From Oscillospiraceae bacterium (GTDB lineage: Bacteria > Bacillota > Clostridia > Oscillospirales > Oscillospiraceae), in contig CAJTEA010000003.1 in assembly GCA_910575265.1 (NCBI GenBank), forward strand, positions 62,001 to 126,000: a DNA stretch of 64,000 bases, written 5' to 3'. Positions 9,062 to 18,700 of the stretch are shown piece after piece. Each line of letters starts with the position of its first letter. Position 1 is the first letter of the stretch. Position numbers and translations under genes: made by a program. The notes under the pieces were generated by a model. It was not told the DNA's origin. It was given only the letters and a program-made list of their open reading frames with translations, and made no database searches.

Positions 9062-10450
9062 ATGAGAAAAAAGAGAATCTTGAGCCTGGCGCTGGCGTCT
9101 GTGACGGCGCTGGGGCTGCTCAGCGGCTGCGGCGGCGGCAGTGGCGGCGGCCTGCTCAGCGGCGTGCAGGCCAGCGACGGCGGCAAGGTCCTGAACATCT
9201 ACGTGTGGAACGAGGAGTTCCAGGGCAAGTTCAACGAGAATTACCCCCAGGTGGAGCGGCTCTCGGACGACAAATCCATCGCCTATCTGAAGGACGGCAC
9301 CGAGGTCCACTGGATCGTCAACCCCACCCAGGACGGCGTCTACCAGCAGAAGCTGGACGAGGCGCTGCTCAAGCAGGGCAGGGTGGCCGCCGACGACAGG
9401 ATCGACATGTTCCTGGTGGAGGCGGACTACGCCCTGAAATATGTCGACCCGGAGGTCAATGTGGCGCTCCCCATCTCCCAGCTGGGGATTACCGACGCGG
9501 ACATCGCCAACCAGTACCGCTACACCCTGGAGGCCATGACCGGCTCCGACGGTGAGATCCGGGGATTGAGCTACCAGGCCACCCCTGGCATGCTGGTCTA
9601 CCGCCGCTCCATCGCCAAGGCCGTCCTGGGCACCGACGACCCGGAGACCGTAGGCGCCGCCGTGGCCGACTGGGATAAGTTTTACGAGACGGCGGAGCGG
9701 ATGAAGGCCGCCGGATATTACATGTACTCCGGTCGGGCTGACACCGCCCGGGTGTATTCCAACAACGTCTCCGCCCCCTGGGTGAAGAACGACAAGACCG
9801 TGGTGGTGGACCCCAACATGATGAACTGGGTGGACCGCTCCATGGAGGACATTGAGAGCGGCATCAGCCACAACGTGCCGGGCCAGTGGAACGACGAGTG
9901 GAACAAGGACATGGGGCCCGACTCCAAGGTGTTCTGTTTCTTCCTCCCCGCCTGGGGGCTGGATGTGTGTATCGCTCCCAACGTGAAGGATACCGCCGCC
10001 GCCCAGGATTGGGCCGTCTGCCCCAGTCCCCAGAGCTTCTTCTGGGGCGGCACCTGGCTGGTGGCCGCCAACGGCACCGATAACGCCTCCCAGGTCAGGG
10101 ATATCATGCTGACCATGACCGCCGATCGGGACCTTCTGCGCACCCTGGCCATGAACTACGGCGAGATGAGCAACGACCAGCCTCTGATGGAGGAGCTGGC
10201 CCAGTCCCCCGACTTTGGCATTGAGCTGCTGGGCGGACAGAACTACATTGGCGTGCTGTCCGATGTGGCGGCCACAGTGGACCTGTCCAACATCTCCTCC
10301 TATGACCAGGGCTGTGTGGAGGAATTCCAAAACACCTTTGGCGATTACTTCAACGGCGTCATTAGCCTAGACAAGGCCAAGGACAACTTTGAGATGGCCA
10401 TCACCGAGCGCTACCCCTGGCTGGTGGGCGGCGGCGTGCTGTGGCCGTAA
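9062..10450 (+). CDS. Sugar ABC transporter substrate-binding lipoprotein (CUT1 family)
   Basis: A 462-residue solute-binding protein. The lipoprotein signal ends in LLSGC with the lipidated Cys23, followed by a Gly/Ser linker. The rest resembles family 1 extracellular binding proteins (VLNIYVWNEEFQGKF near the mature start). ATG 9062 is preceded by AAGGAGG; an upstream in-frame ATG at 9041 overlaps that site and is rejected. It heads an operon with two permeases and probably captures beta-gluco-oligosaccharides, as the neighbouring GH94, GH16 and GH3 enzymes suggest (inference). Confidence 0.9.
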   Translation: MRKKRILSLALASVTALGLLSGCGGGSGGGLLSGVQASDGGKVLNIYVWNEEFQGKFNENYPQVERLSDDKSIAYLKDGTEVHWIVNPTQDGVYQQKLDEALLKQGRVAADDRIDMFLVEADYALKYVDPEVNVALPISQLGITDADIANQYRYTLEAMTGSDGEIRGLSYQATPGMLVYRRSIAKAVLGTDDPETVGAAVADWDKFYETAERMKAAGYYMYSGRADTARVYSNNVSAPWVKNDKTVVVDPNMMNWVDRSMEDIESGISHNVPGQWNDEWNKDMGPDSKVFCFFLPAWGLDVCIAPNVKDTAAAQDWAVCPSPQSFFWGGTWLVAANGTDNASQVRDIMLTMTADRDLLRTLAMNYGEMSNDQPLMEELAQSPDFGIELLGGQNYIGVLSDVAATVDLSNISSYDQGCVEEFQNTFGDYFNGVISLDKAKDNFEMAITERYPWLVGGGVLWP

Positions 10451-10475
10451 ACCCGCTGTGAAAGGAGGACTTCTG

Positions 10476-11432
10476 ATGAAAAACGAGAATCGAATCAAAA
10501 GCGTCAGCTACGCCAAATGGGGATATATTTTTATCCTCCCCTTCTTTTTAAGCTATGCCATTTTCTCGCTCATCCCGTTGGCGGACACCATCCGCAACAG
10601 CTTCTATGAGTACTACGCCTTCGGCCTGAAGACCGTGGGCCCCAACTGGACCGGGCTGTCCAACTACACCTCCCTGCTCTCCTCCGACCTGCCCAAGTAC
10701 GCCTGGAACACCTTTGTCATGTGGATTCTGGGCTTTGTGCCCCAGATTATCGTGTCTCTGGTGCTGGCCTCCTGGTTTACCGACGCCCGGCTGAAAATCC
10801 GGGGCAAGCAGTTTTTTAAGGTGGTTATTTACCTGCCCAACCTGATTATGGCCTCCGCCTTTGCCATGCTGTTTTTCGCCCTGTTTTCCAATGCCGGACC
10901 TGTCAACAGCATCCTGCTGCGCATGGGCGTGGTGGGAGAGGCCATCCGGTTTATGGAGTCTACCCTGGGCGCCCGCACCCTGGTAGGGCTGATGAACTTC
11001 CTCATGTGGTTCGGCAACACCACCATTATGCTGATGGCGGCGATTATGGGTATCAATCCCTCCATCTTTGAGGCGGCGGAGCTGGACGGCTGCACCCATA
11101 TCCAGAAATTTTTCAAGATTACCCTGCCCCAGATCAAGCCCCTGCTGACCTACACCCTGATTACCTCCCTCATCGGCGGCCTGCAGATGTTCGACGTGCC
11201 CCAGATCCTCACCGGCGGCAAGGGCGCCCCTGACCGCACCACCATGACGCTGATTATGTACCTGAATAAACACCTCCAGGCCAAAAACTACGGCATCGCC
11301 GGCGCGCTGTCCGTCTTCCTGTTTATCATCAGCGCCATTCTCTGCTGGTTCGTCTTTAAGATGAACACCGACTCCGACCCGGACGGCTCCAAGTCCGCGG
11401 CCAAGCGCGCCAAGAAAGGGGGCAAAGCGTAA
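10476..11432 (+). CDS. CUT1 sugar ABC transporter permease (MalF/UgpA-like)
   Basis: A 318-residue protein with six predicted membrane segments and the permease EAA motif that contacts the ATPase (EAAELDGCTHIQKFFKITLPQIKP). The ATG at 10476 has AAAGGAGG seven bases upstream; the longer frame from 10389 overlaps the binding-protein gene and lacks a ribosome site. Its stop overlaps the start of the second permease (TAATG). No ATP-binding gene lies in the cluster. CUT1 systems in Firmicutes often share an MsmK/MsmX-type ATPase encoded elsewhere. Confidence 0.92.
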   Translation: MKNENRIKSVSYAKWGYIFILPFFLSYAIFSLIPLADTIRNSFYEYYAFGLKTVGPNWTGLSNYTSLLSSDLPKYAWNTFVMWILGFVPQIIVSLVLASWFTDARLKIRGKQFFKVVIYLPNLIMASAFAMLFFALFSNAGPVNSILLRMGVVGEAIRFMESTLGARTLVGLMNFLMWFGNTTIMLMAAIMGINPSIFEAAELDGCTHIQKFFKITLPQIKPLLTYTLITSLIGGLQMFDVPQILTGGKGAPDRTTMTLIMYLNKHLQAKNYGIAGALSVFLFIISAILCWFVFKMNTDSDPDGSKSAAKRAKKGGKA

Positions 11433-12274
11433 TGGAGAACAAAAAATCCAGCGGACGAACCATTCTGGCCCATGTGGTGCTGATTATCCTGGCGTTTCTG
11501 TGTCTGTTCTTCTTTTACATCCTGATTATCAACGCCACCCGCTCCCACGCGCAGCTCCAGCTGGGCTTCTCCGCCCTGCCCGGCTCCAGCCTGCTCACCA
11601 ACCTCAAAAGCGTCATCAACGACCCGGCTATCCCCATCCTGAAGGGCATCCAGAACAGCCTGATTGTCTCCGGCTGCTGCGCCGCCATCGTGACCTACTT
11701 CTCCGCCCTGACGGCCTACGGCATTTACGCCTACGACTTCAAGCTGAAGCGCGCCGCCTTCACCTTTATCATGGCCATCCTGGTTATGCCCACTCAGGTG
11801 ACGGCCCTGGGCTTCCTGCGGCTGATTACCGGCATGGGGCTGGACGACTCCCTGATTCCCCTGATTATCCCCTCCATCGCCTCCCCCGCCGTGTTCTACT
11901 TTATGCACAGCTATATGCAGTCCTCCCTGCCCAAGGAGCTGATTGAGGCGGCCCGGATCGACGGCTCCCAGGAGTTCGGCACCTTCAACCGCATTGTCCT
12001 GCCTATTATGAAACCCGCCATTGCGGTACAGGCCATCTTCACCTTCGTAGGCTCCTGGAACAACTACTTCATCCCCGCCCTGGTGATTACCTCCAAGAGC
12101 AAGCAGACCCTGCCCATCATGATCGCCACCCTCCGGGGCGCGGACTACATGAACTTCGATATGGGCAAAATTTACATGATGATTACCATCGCCATTGTAC
12201 CTATCATTGTTATTTATCTGCTTCTGTCCAAGTTTATCGTAGAGGGCGTCACCCTGGGCGGCGTCAAGGAATAA
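11432..12274 (+). CDS. CUT1 sugar ABC transporter permease (MalG/UgpE-like)
   Basis: A 280-residue protein with six membrane segments and the EAA motif EAARIDGSQEFGTFNRIVLPIMKP, typical of the second permease of a CUT1 importer. It overlaps the upstream permease by one base (TAATG), which indicates coupled synthesis in equal amounts. A strong terminator follows at once, so the GH3 gene beyond is probably only partly co-transcribed. Confidence 0.92.
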   Translation: MENKKSSGRTILAHVVLIILAFLCLFFFYILIINATRSHAQLQLGFSALPGSSLLTNLKSVINDPAIPILKGIQNSLIVSGCCAAIVTYFSALTAYGIYAYDFKLKRAAFTFIMAILVMPTQVTALGFLRLITGMGLDDSLIPLIIPSIASPAVFYFMHSYMQSSLPKELIEAARIDGSQEFGTFNRIVLPIMKPAIAVQAIFTFVGSWNNYFIPALVITSKSKQTLPIMIATLRGADYMNFDMGKIYMMITIAIVPIIVIYLLLSKFIVEGVTLGGVKE

Positions 12275-12280
12275 ATCAGA

Positions 12281-12308
12281 AAGCGCCGTCGGCCGACGGC
12301 GCTTTTTT
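12281..12308 (+). terminator. Intrinsic terminator after the transporter genes
   Basis: A perfect inverted repeat (AAGCGCCGTCGG / CCGACGGCGCTT) is followed by six T. It lies between the second permease and the GH3 gene, whose ribosome site AAGGAGG begins right after it. Confidence 0.85.
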
Positions 12309-12323
12309 CAAGGAGGAATTTTT

Positions 12324-14735
12324 ATGGAAAAATGGATTCGCGCCCGATATCAGCCCAATCTGCCCCTGAACGGGGACCGGCGTGTGACGGCCAGCCCGGA
12401 GCACATCGCCCTGTCCCGCCGGGCCGCGCGGGAGGGGGCGGTGCTGCTGAAAAACGACGGAAATCTGCTCCCTCTGGCTCCCGATACCCGGGTGGCCCTG
12501 TTCGGCAAGGGCAGCTTCGACTATGTGAAGGGCGGCGGCGGCAGCGGGGATGTGACCGCGGCCTATGTCAAAAATCTGTATGACGGCCTGAAAGAAGAGG
12601 GCGTATCCCTCTATGAGCCCCTGTCCGATTTTTACCGGGACTATGTGGAGAAGCGGTATGAGGCGGGGGACGTCCCCGGCCTGATGGCCGAGCCGGAGCT
12701 GCCCCAGGGCCTGGTGGATTCTGCCCGGGGGAACGCGGACGTGGCCGTGATTGTCCTCAGCCGCTTCTCCGGAGAGGGCTGGGACCGGGAGCCGGTCTTT
12801 TATCAGGAGCCGGACTACCCCTGGCCCGACGAGCTGAATATGCCCCGAAAGGCCAAAGACATCTTCCCCAGGGGGGACTACTACCTCACCGAGGAAGAGC
12901 GCCGCATGACGCGGCAGGTCCGCGCCGCCTTTGACAAGGTGGCGGTGGTGCTCAACGCGGGCGGTGTGGTGGACGTGTCCTGGTTCTGTGAGGACGACCG
13001 TATTTCCTCCGCCCTGCTGGCCTGGCAGGGCGGTATGGAGGGGGGCGGGGCGATCGCCGCTCTGCTCACCGGAAAGGCCAATCCCTGCGGAAAGCTGCCC
13101 GACACCTTCGCCCGGGATCTGTCCGACTATCCCTCCACAGCCCACTTTCATGACTCCCCCCACTATGTGGAGTACAGCGAGGATATCTATGTGGGCTACC
13201 GGTACTTTGAGACGCTGCCAGGGGCGGCGGAGCGGGTGTGTTACCCCTTTGGCTACGGCCTGTCCTACACCAGCTTTGCCCTGGAGACGGCGGGGGCCGG
13301 GGCGGAGGACGGTAGAATCAGGGTGGCCGTCCGGGTGACCAACACCGGGAACCGCCCAGGCAGAGAGGTGGTCCAGCTCTATTACTCCGCCCCCTGGGGA
13401 CTGCTGCAAAAGCCCGCCCGGTGCCTGGGCGCGTTCCAAAAGACCAGGCTGCTGGAGCCAGGAGAATCGGAGACAGTGGAGCTGTCCTGTGCCATCGCCG
13501 ATATGGCCAGCTTCGATGACTTGGGGAAGATCGCCCCCTCCGCCTGGGTGCTGGAGAAAGGGCGGTATACTCTGTATGCGGGGACCTCCGTCCGGGACGC
13601 TGTGGAGCTGGGTTGGGCCTGGGAGCAGAAGGAGACGGAGGTGATCCGTCCATGTGGGGATGTCCTGGCCCCCTCCCATCTGGCTGAACGCCTGTTGGCG
13701 GACGGAAGCTATGAGAAGCTGCCCGCCGCCCCGGCGGTGGATACCAATGACAACCTGTTCCAGCCTCTCGCCGCGGCTCAGTCGGAGGCGGTGGCTCCCG
13801 CCACGCCGGGGCGGGAACGCTGGACGCTGACCCAGCCCTACGGGGATGGGGTACAGCCCCTGTCCGATGTGGCGGAGGGCAGGCTGACCTTAGACGAGTT
13901 TATAAGCCAGCTCGGCGACAGAGAACTTATTCACCTGCTGGGGGGACAGCCCAACGCGGGGGTGTCCAACACCTTTGGACTGGGCAATCTCCCGGAGTAC
14001 GGCGTGCCAAACCTCACCACCGCCGACGGTCCCGCTGGTCTGCGCGTCCAGCCCGAGGTGGGCGTCTGCACCACCGCCTGGCCCTGCGCCACTCTGCTGG
14101 CCTCCACTTGGGACGGGGAGTTGGTCTGTAAAGTTGGTGCGGCCGCGGCTGCGGAGGTGAAGGAAAACAACATCTCGGTCTGGCTGGCCCCGGCGGTGAA
14201 TATCCATAGAAATCCCCTGTGCGGCAGGAATTTTGAGTATTACTCCGAGGACCCGCTGCTTACCGGCAGGCTGGCTGGGGCCATGACGCGGGGCATCCAG
14301 TCTCAAAATATCGCCGCCACCGTGAAGCACTTCGCCTGCAACAATAAGGAGACCAACCGGAAATACAGCGACTCCCGCCTGTCCCAGCGGGCCCTGCGGG
14401 AGATTTACCTGAAGGCTTTTGAAATCATTGTTCGGGAGGAACAGCCTTGGGCCATCATGAGCTCCTACAACGTCGTGAACGGGCGCCGGGCCTCGGAGAG
14501 CCGGGAGCTGCTGACCGCCATTCTCCGGGACGAGTGGGGCTATGCTGGTCTGGTAATGTCCGACTGGTGGACCCGCGGGGAACACTATAAGGAACTCCTG
14601 GCCGGGAACGATCTGAAAATGGCCAACGGCTACCCGGAGCGGGTGGAGGAGGCCATGAAGCTGGGGGCGGTCAACCGGAGCGACCTGGAGATCCGCGCGA
14701 AAAGAGTGCTGGAACTCATTTTGAGATTTGACTAA
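12324..14735 (+). CDS. GH3 beta-glucosidase with inverted domain order
   Basis: An 803-residue GH3 enzyme whose domains are swapped. The alpha/beta-sandwich domain, normally C-terminal, comes first (REGAVLLKNDGNLLPL near residue 40), then a fibronectin-III-like domain (about 330-410, VRVTNTGNRPGREVVQLYY). The catalytic barrel comes last (about 525-803), with KHFACNNKETNR and the nucleophile motif VMSDWW (Asp747). Such reversed GH3 enzymes are known from rumen clostridia (Ruminococcus albus and Butyrivibrio beta-glucosidases). No signal peptide is present, so it should hydrolyse imported beta-glucosides in the cytosol, complementing the two phosphorylases. Start ATG 12324 has a strong AAGGAGG. 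Confidence 0.9.
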   Translation: MEKWIRARYQPNLPLNGDRRVTASPEHIALSRRAAREGAVLLKNDGNLLPLAPDTRVALFGKGSFDYVKGGGGSGDVTAAYVKNLYDGLKEEGVSLYEPLSDFYRDYVEKRYEAGDVPGLMAEPELPQGLVDSARGNADVAVIVLSRFSGEGWDREPVFYQEPDYPWPDELNMPRKAKDIFPRGDYYLTEEERRMTRQVRAAFDKVAVVLNAGGVVDVSWFCEDDRISSALLAWQGGMEGGGAIAALLTGKANPCGKLPDTFARDLSDYPSTAHFHDSPHYVEYSEDIYVGYRYFETLPGAAERVCYPFGYGLSYTSFALETAGAGAEDGRIRVAVRVTNTGNRPGREVVQLYYSAPWGLLQKPARCLGAFQKTRLLEPGESETVELSCAIADMASFDDLGKIAPSAWVLEKGRYTLYAGTSVRDAVELGWAWEQKETEVIRPCGDVLAPSHLAERLLADGSYEKLPAAPAVDTNDNLFQPLAAAQSEAVAPATPGRERWTLTQPYGDGVQPLSDVAEGRLTLDEFISQLGDRELIHLLGGQPNAGVSNTFGLGNLPEYGVPNLTTADGPAGLRVQPEVGVCTTAWPCATLLASTWDGELVCKVGAAAAAEVKENNISVWLAPAVNIHRNPLCGRNFEYYSEDPLLTGRLAGAMTRGIQSQNIAATVKHFACNNKETNRKYSDSRLSQRALREIYLKAFEIIVREEQPWAIMSSYNVVNGRRASESRELLTAILRDEWGYAGLVMSDWWTRGEHYKELLAGNDLKMANGYPERVEEAMKLGAVNRSDLEIRAKRVLELILRFD

Positions 14736-14893
14736 TTCCTCTTCGGGGACAGACCCGCCGCCGGTCCGCGAGAGGCGACGCCGAAACCGTCAGGCGGCAA
14801 AGGGATTCCCACAATATGAGAGCGATTTCGCGGTCAGAACCGTCAAGACGCGACTGAGCCAGAACCCAGACGGCTGGGCTGGAACGGCTCGCC

Positions 14894-14935
14894 AGCGCCC
14901 TGAAGTCCAACTTCCGGACTTCAGGGCGCTTTTTT
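14894..14935 (+). terminator. Intrinsic terminator after the GH3 gene
   Basis: A 15-base-pair stem (AGCGCCCTGAAGTCC / GGACTTCAGGGCGCT) with a 7-base loop is followed by six T. The rest of the gap 14736-14893 is GC-rich with no gene that I can support. Confidence 0.88.
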
Positions 14936-14942
14936 GTGATTT

Positions 14943-15017
14943 CAGGGCGCGATTCCCCCCTCATTTCCAATAAATGTATGCGAACGTCCCACTCCGGGGC
15001 GTTTTCCCGGCGTATAT
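14943..15017 (+). promoter_or_regulatory. Conserved leader box and hairpin, copy A
   Basis: The box ATTTCCAATAAATGTATG (14963-14980) is followed by a hairpin (AACGTCCC at 14983-14990 with GGGGCGTT at 14996-15003, one G-U pair) and TTTT. The same box and stem precede the paralogous gene at 27471. Its place just upstream of the ribosome site suggests a promoter or RNA leader. Confidence 0.55.
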
Positions 15018-15046
15018 GGAAGCCAATTTATGAAGGAGGAATTTTT

Positions 15047-15694
15047 ATGGCAAGCAAACATACTGCCGGCTATCAGCTCAGCCAGTGGGAGAAAACGGAC
15101 AAGATATTGATGGAGGATTTCAATGGGGACAACACCAAAATCGACAAAGCCCTGCGGCTGCACGACGCGCGGCTGCTGGGGGTCCCGGCCCTGGGGCGGA
15201 ACCTGTACAACCTTTTCCTCCAGCAGAAGAACGCCGGGCAGGACGTGAGCTGGATGCAGGGGCTGGTCTATGACGATTTTTCGGACCAGTCCAAGATCGA
15301 AAGCATGGAGGAGCATCTGAGCTGGTCGGCCTCGGAGCAGTGTATTGTCTTTCAAACCTCTCGGGAGGAGGAGTGTGAGGCGGCGCTGACCACCACGGAA
15401 CTGCTCCTGAATCTTACCCACACCTGCGGTATGGTTTTGACCCGGTGCGACATATTTTACAATCCGAAGGTGGAAATCTGGGACAACAGTGGCAGCGCAT
15501 GGGTTGAGCTGGATGTAATTGATGGTTCCCGCCGTGAGCAAAATCTCCCCAGTACAGCATCCATTTATGAGGTGGCATACCTTGTGCCAAGGCAGTTCTC
15601 CTTCTCCAAAATCAAGCTTCGTATTACTCTTCGGGAGCGCTACCTCAGATTAAAGACGTTCCGCCTATATAACTATTGTTTCATGGCGTTTTGA
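15047..15694 (+). CDS. Tail-fibre-like protein of unknown function, paralogue of 27471
   Basis: A 215-residue protein. The first ~40 residues (YQLSQWEKTD...EDFNGDNTKIDKAL) match those of the gene at 27471 and resemble the FNxNFxxID-type opening of phage tail-fibre proteins. The C-terminal ~150 residues look beta-rich and are unlike the paralogue. There is no signal peptide or membrane segment. ATG 15047 has TGAAGGAGGA; the frame open from 14936 runs through the leader and is rejected. It converges on the SLH gene at 15761 with a shared terminator, an arrangement repeated at 27471-33364. The function is unknown; a surface or host-binding role is speculation. Confidence 0.75.
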   Translation: MASKHTAGYQLSQWEKTDKILMEDFNGDNTKIDKALRLHDARLLGVPALGRNLYNLFLQQKNAGQDVSWMQGLVYDDFSDQSKIESMEEHLSWSASEQCIVFQTSREEECEAALTTTELLLNLTHTCGMVLTRCDIFYNPKVEIWDNSGSAWVELDVIDGSRREQNLPSTASIYEVAYLVPRQFSFSKIKLRITLRERYLRLKTFRLYNYCFMAF

Positions 15695-15700
15695 GCTAAA

Positions 15701-15735
15701 AGGCTCCGCCCCGGATAAATTCCGAGGCGGAGCTT
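15701..15735. terminator. Bidirectional terminator between convergent genes
   Basis: Stem GGCTCCGCC / GGCGGAGC, extended inside by CGGA/TCCG. The minus-strand side is followed by TTTT, so it should stop the SLH transcript best. Confidence 0.75.
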
Positions 15736-15760
15736 CCCTTGCCTTCTCGCTCTTTATAGT

Positions 15761-18700
15761 TTAGCTCTTGCTTTCCTCGTAGTAGAGTTCAAAGACAACG
15801 CTCTGGCCAGTGATGTTCTTCAGCGCACCAGCAGGGATAGTAATGGTCGTCTCAGCCTTGCCAGTTGTCTCGACAGCATCAGCGCTTGTGAAGACGGTCT
15901 CGACATCGGCGCCGCTCTTGATCTTTAGGTAAATCTTAGCGGCCTCAGCCCAGTTCGCGCTGGGAGTAATCTTGACAGCAATATCACTCTTATTGCTGCC
16001 GTTCTCGACCTCCCAAGCCGCGGTCTGAGCTGCTACGGTGTAACTGACCTTGTAATTCGGGTCAGCAACGATGATCGAACTCGCACCCATCTTCGCGACC
16101 TTAACCGCAGTGATCTTGATGGTCACAGGGCCATTCCCGTTCGCGGTGTAGTGGGAGCCGGAAATAGCGGTCGTGTCCTTGCTGGCGGCCGACACCTCAA
16201 CTTCCTGAGTCAGCGCCGCAGCTGTCGCATCGTCGGTGCTGGCGTTGCTGATGGTGTAGGTCAGTGTCACAGAGTCCACGTCTTCGGGGAGGGTCGCAGT
16301 CAGCGCAGGGATTGTGAACTTCGCGCTGGTAATCTTCTGAGCCGCAGCCTTCTCGGCCAAGCTGTAGCCCTCCACATCGCTCTCGAACACCATCTCGGAT
16401 TCAGAGGCCTCGACCTTAACGATGGTAACGGTCACCTGCTCAACTTCGGGGTCAGCCTTAGCGGAGCCGCACAGCGTGGCAGCGGAGGTGAACTTCGCAT
16501 CGTCATCGCCAACTTTGGTAAGCCCCACGTCGGCCATGACATTGCCGTCGGCCCCGGCGGTGCCCGCAAGGGTGGAATCCTTCAGACCTTCCACCTTAAA
16601 GGTAACATTGACCTTGGTTGCCCAGGCGGGCAGGCCGCTGGTGACATTCAGACTCAAAGCGGCGCCCGTATCTTCGTCCAGAGTGGTGGTTGCGGCCGCG
16701 AACTTTAGACCCATACCAGTCTCGTCCTTGATCACGACATCGTGGCTGACAGCGACAGCCAGGTTGGTCAGCGTGTAGGTGAGGGTCGCATCCAGAGTGT
16801 TAGCACCCGCGACCAAAACCTTAACTTCGCCGCCACTGAGCGCCGTAGCGTCCTTGGTGCCATCCATGCCATTCTTGGTCCAGGTCAGCTTGGGAGTGCC
16901 CGCGGCGGTAGCCACGCCGGTGGGCACGGTCAGCTTGATGACCAGGGTGCCGGCAGTTACGCCCTTGTACTCGCTGTTGGTGTCAGCGGATTCCGCGGAG
17001 GTCACGAGGTGGGTCCCGGCGATTTTCACGCCCTTCTTGGCGGCGGCGCTCTCAGGATCGAGAACCACGTTCAGAGCAACCTCGGGCTCGCTGCCGATTT
17101 CGGTGGCCTTGGCGGTGATGGTGGTCGCGCCCTTCACAGTCACCTTGATGTCGGTGCCTGTCTTTTCGTCCCCGTTCACGACCAGGGTGGCGTTGTAGTT
17201 GTCAGCGGGCTTCACGGAAACGTTCAGCACGGTGTCAACCTCAACCAGGTCTCCGTCCTCGATCTTGTTGCCTTCCTCATCGGAAACCGTGATGGTGGCG
17301 TTGGCGACCTGCTCGATGTCCACCGCGTAGGTGGCCTTCTCAACCTTGTCGCCCTTGACCTCCCGGATGAAGATGGCAACCACGTCGCCGTCGTCCATCA
17401 CGATCCAGGCCTTGTCGTTCACATCGTTGTTCACGCTGTTCTCGATGTGCAGAACGTCGTTGCTGTTGTTGTACTCACCGAAGTAGACAATGACGATGTC
17501 GTCGTTAGAGGCGTAGGTCTTGTCGTACTTGGTCTGGCTGTCGAAGGCGTAGACGCCCTTGCGGACTGTCTTGGTGCCCTGATAGGGGCCGTCGCAGCTC
17601 ATCTTGTCAGCCTCGGACAGGGGCTTCAGCTTGGTGACATAGTCGTTGCTGTCGAAGGTGATGCCGGCGTAGATGTTCACGCTGTTCTTGGCGGCGCCAT
17701 AGATCTTGCTGGCGGCGTCGGTGCCGCTCTTGATATAGACGTTGCGGACCTCGCCGTTCACCACGGCCTTGTATTCGCGGTAGGTGGTGCTGCCGTCCTT
17801 GGTTTCCTTCGCGCCGGGGTCGCCGATGATGAATACCACATCCTTGGCGCTGTCGATCACGGCGTCCTGAATGAACACAACGCGGGCCACGCCGTTGGCG
17901 TTCTTATAGGCGGAAACCACGCTGGTGAAGGTGAGCTTCACGTCGGGCACGTTCTTGTAGCCGGTGTAGACGTCGAAGTCAGTGCTGCCGTTGTTCCGGT
18001 CGTTCAGGATGAAAACGGTCTCGTCGTCAAATTTGAGCCGTTCAAGGCCTGTGACAAAGTCGTTCAGGCTGGCGCTGGCCTTGCCGCTCTTAATCAGCTC
18101 GTTGACGGAGATCTTCTCCGCGCCAACCGTCTTCCACAGATCGTTGCCGTCGGCGTCTTTCTCGTTGAAGGTGTCGGCGCTCACGTTCCGGATCACGTTG
18201 CCGACCTTGGAGCTCAGGTCATAGGCGCCGTCGGCGTTCACGCTCCAGGCAAAGACCTTGCCCACCAGGGCGGAACGGACCGTCTCCAGATCCTTCTCTC
18301 TCTGGTCCTCGTCCCCGGCAGCCTTCGTCATGCCGCCGTCCTTGATGATGCCGTCGGTCAGGTCCTTGTCCAGCAGGACGTTCTTATAGGTGCCGTCGGA
18401 GAGCATCAGCTCAGCGCCGTACAGGGGCTTGGCGGTGTTGTACTGCGCGCTCTCGCCCACACCCATGACAAAGGCGTAGTCGGTGCCTTCCTTGGCGTCG
18501 CCCAGGTAGACGATGTTGCCCTGAGTGTCCAGGTAGAGGGCCACGTCCTCACCGGCATAGGCGGAGTCCAGCATAATGCCGTTCTTGTCGTTGAACTGGA
18601 CGTTGTAGTTATAGGTCTTGTCGCCGATGGTGACGAACTTGTCGGTGCGGACGGTCTTGGCCTCGGCCTCAATCAGCTCGGCCTCGCCGATGATCCAGCC

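Noticed and set aside
14728-14973. 81-codon frame through the GH3 terminator
   Set aside because: It crosses the strong hairpin at 14894-14935 and has no ribosome site or motif.
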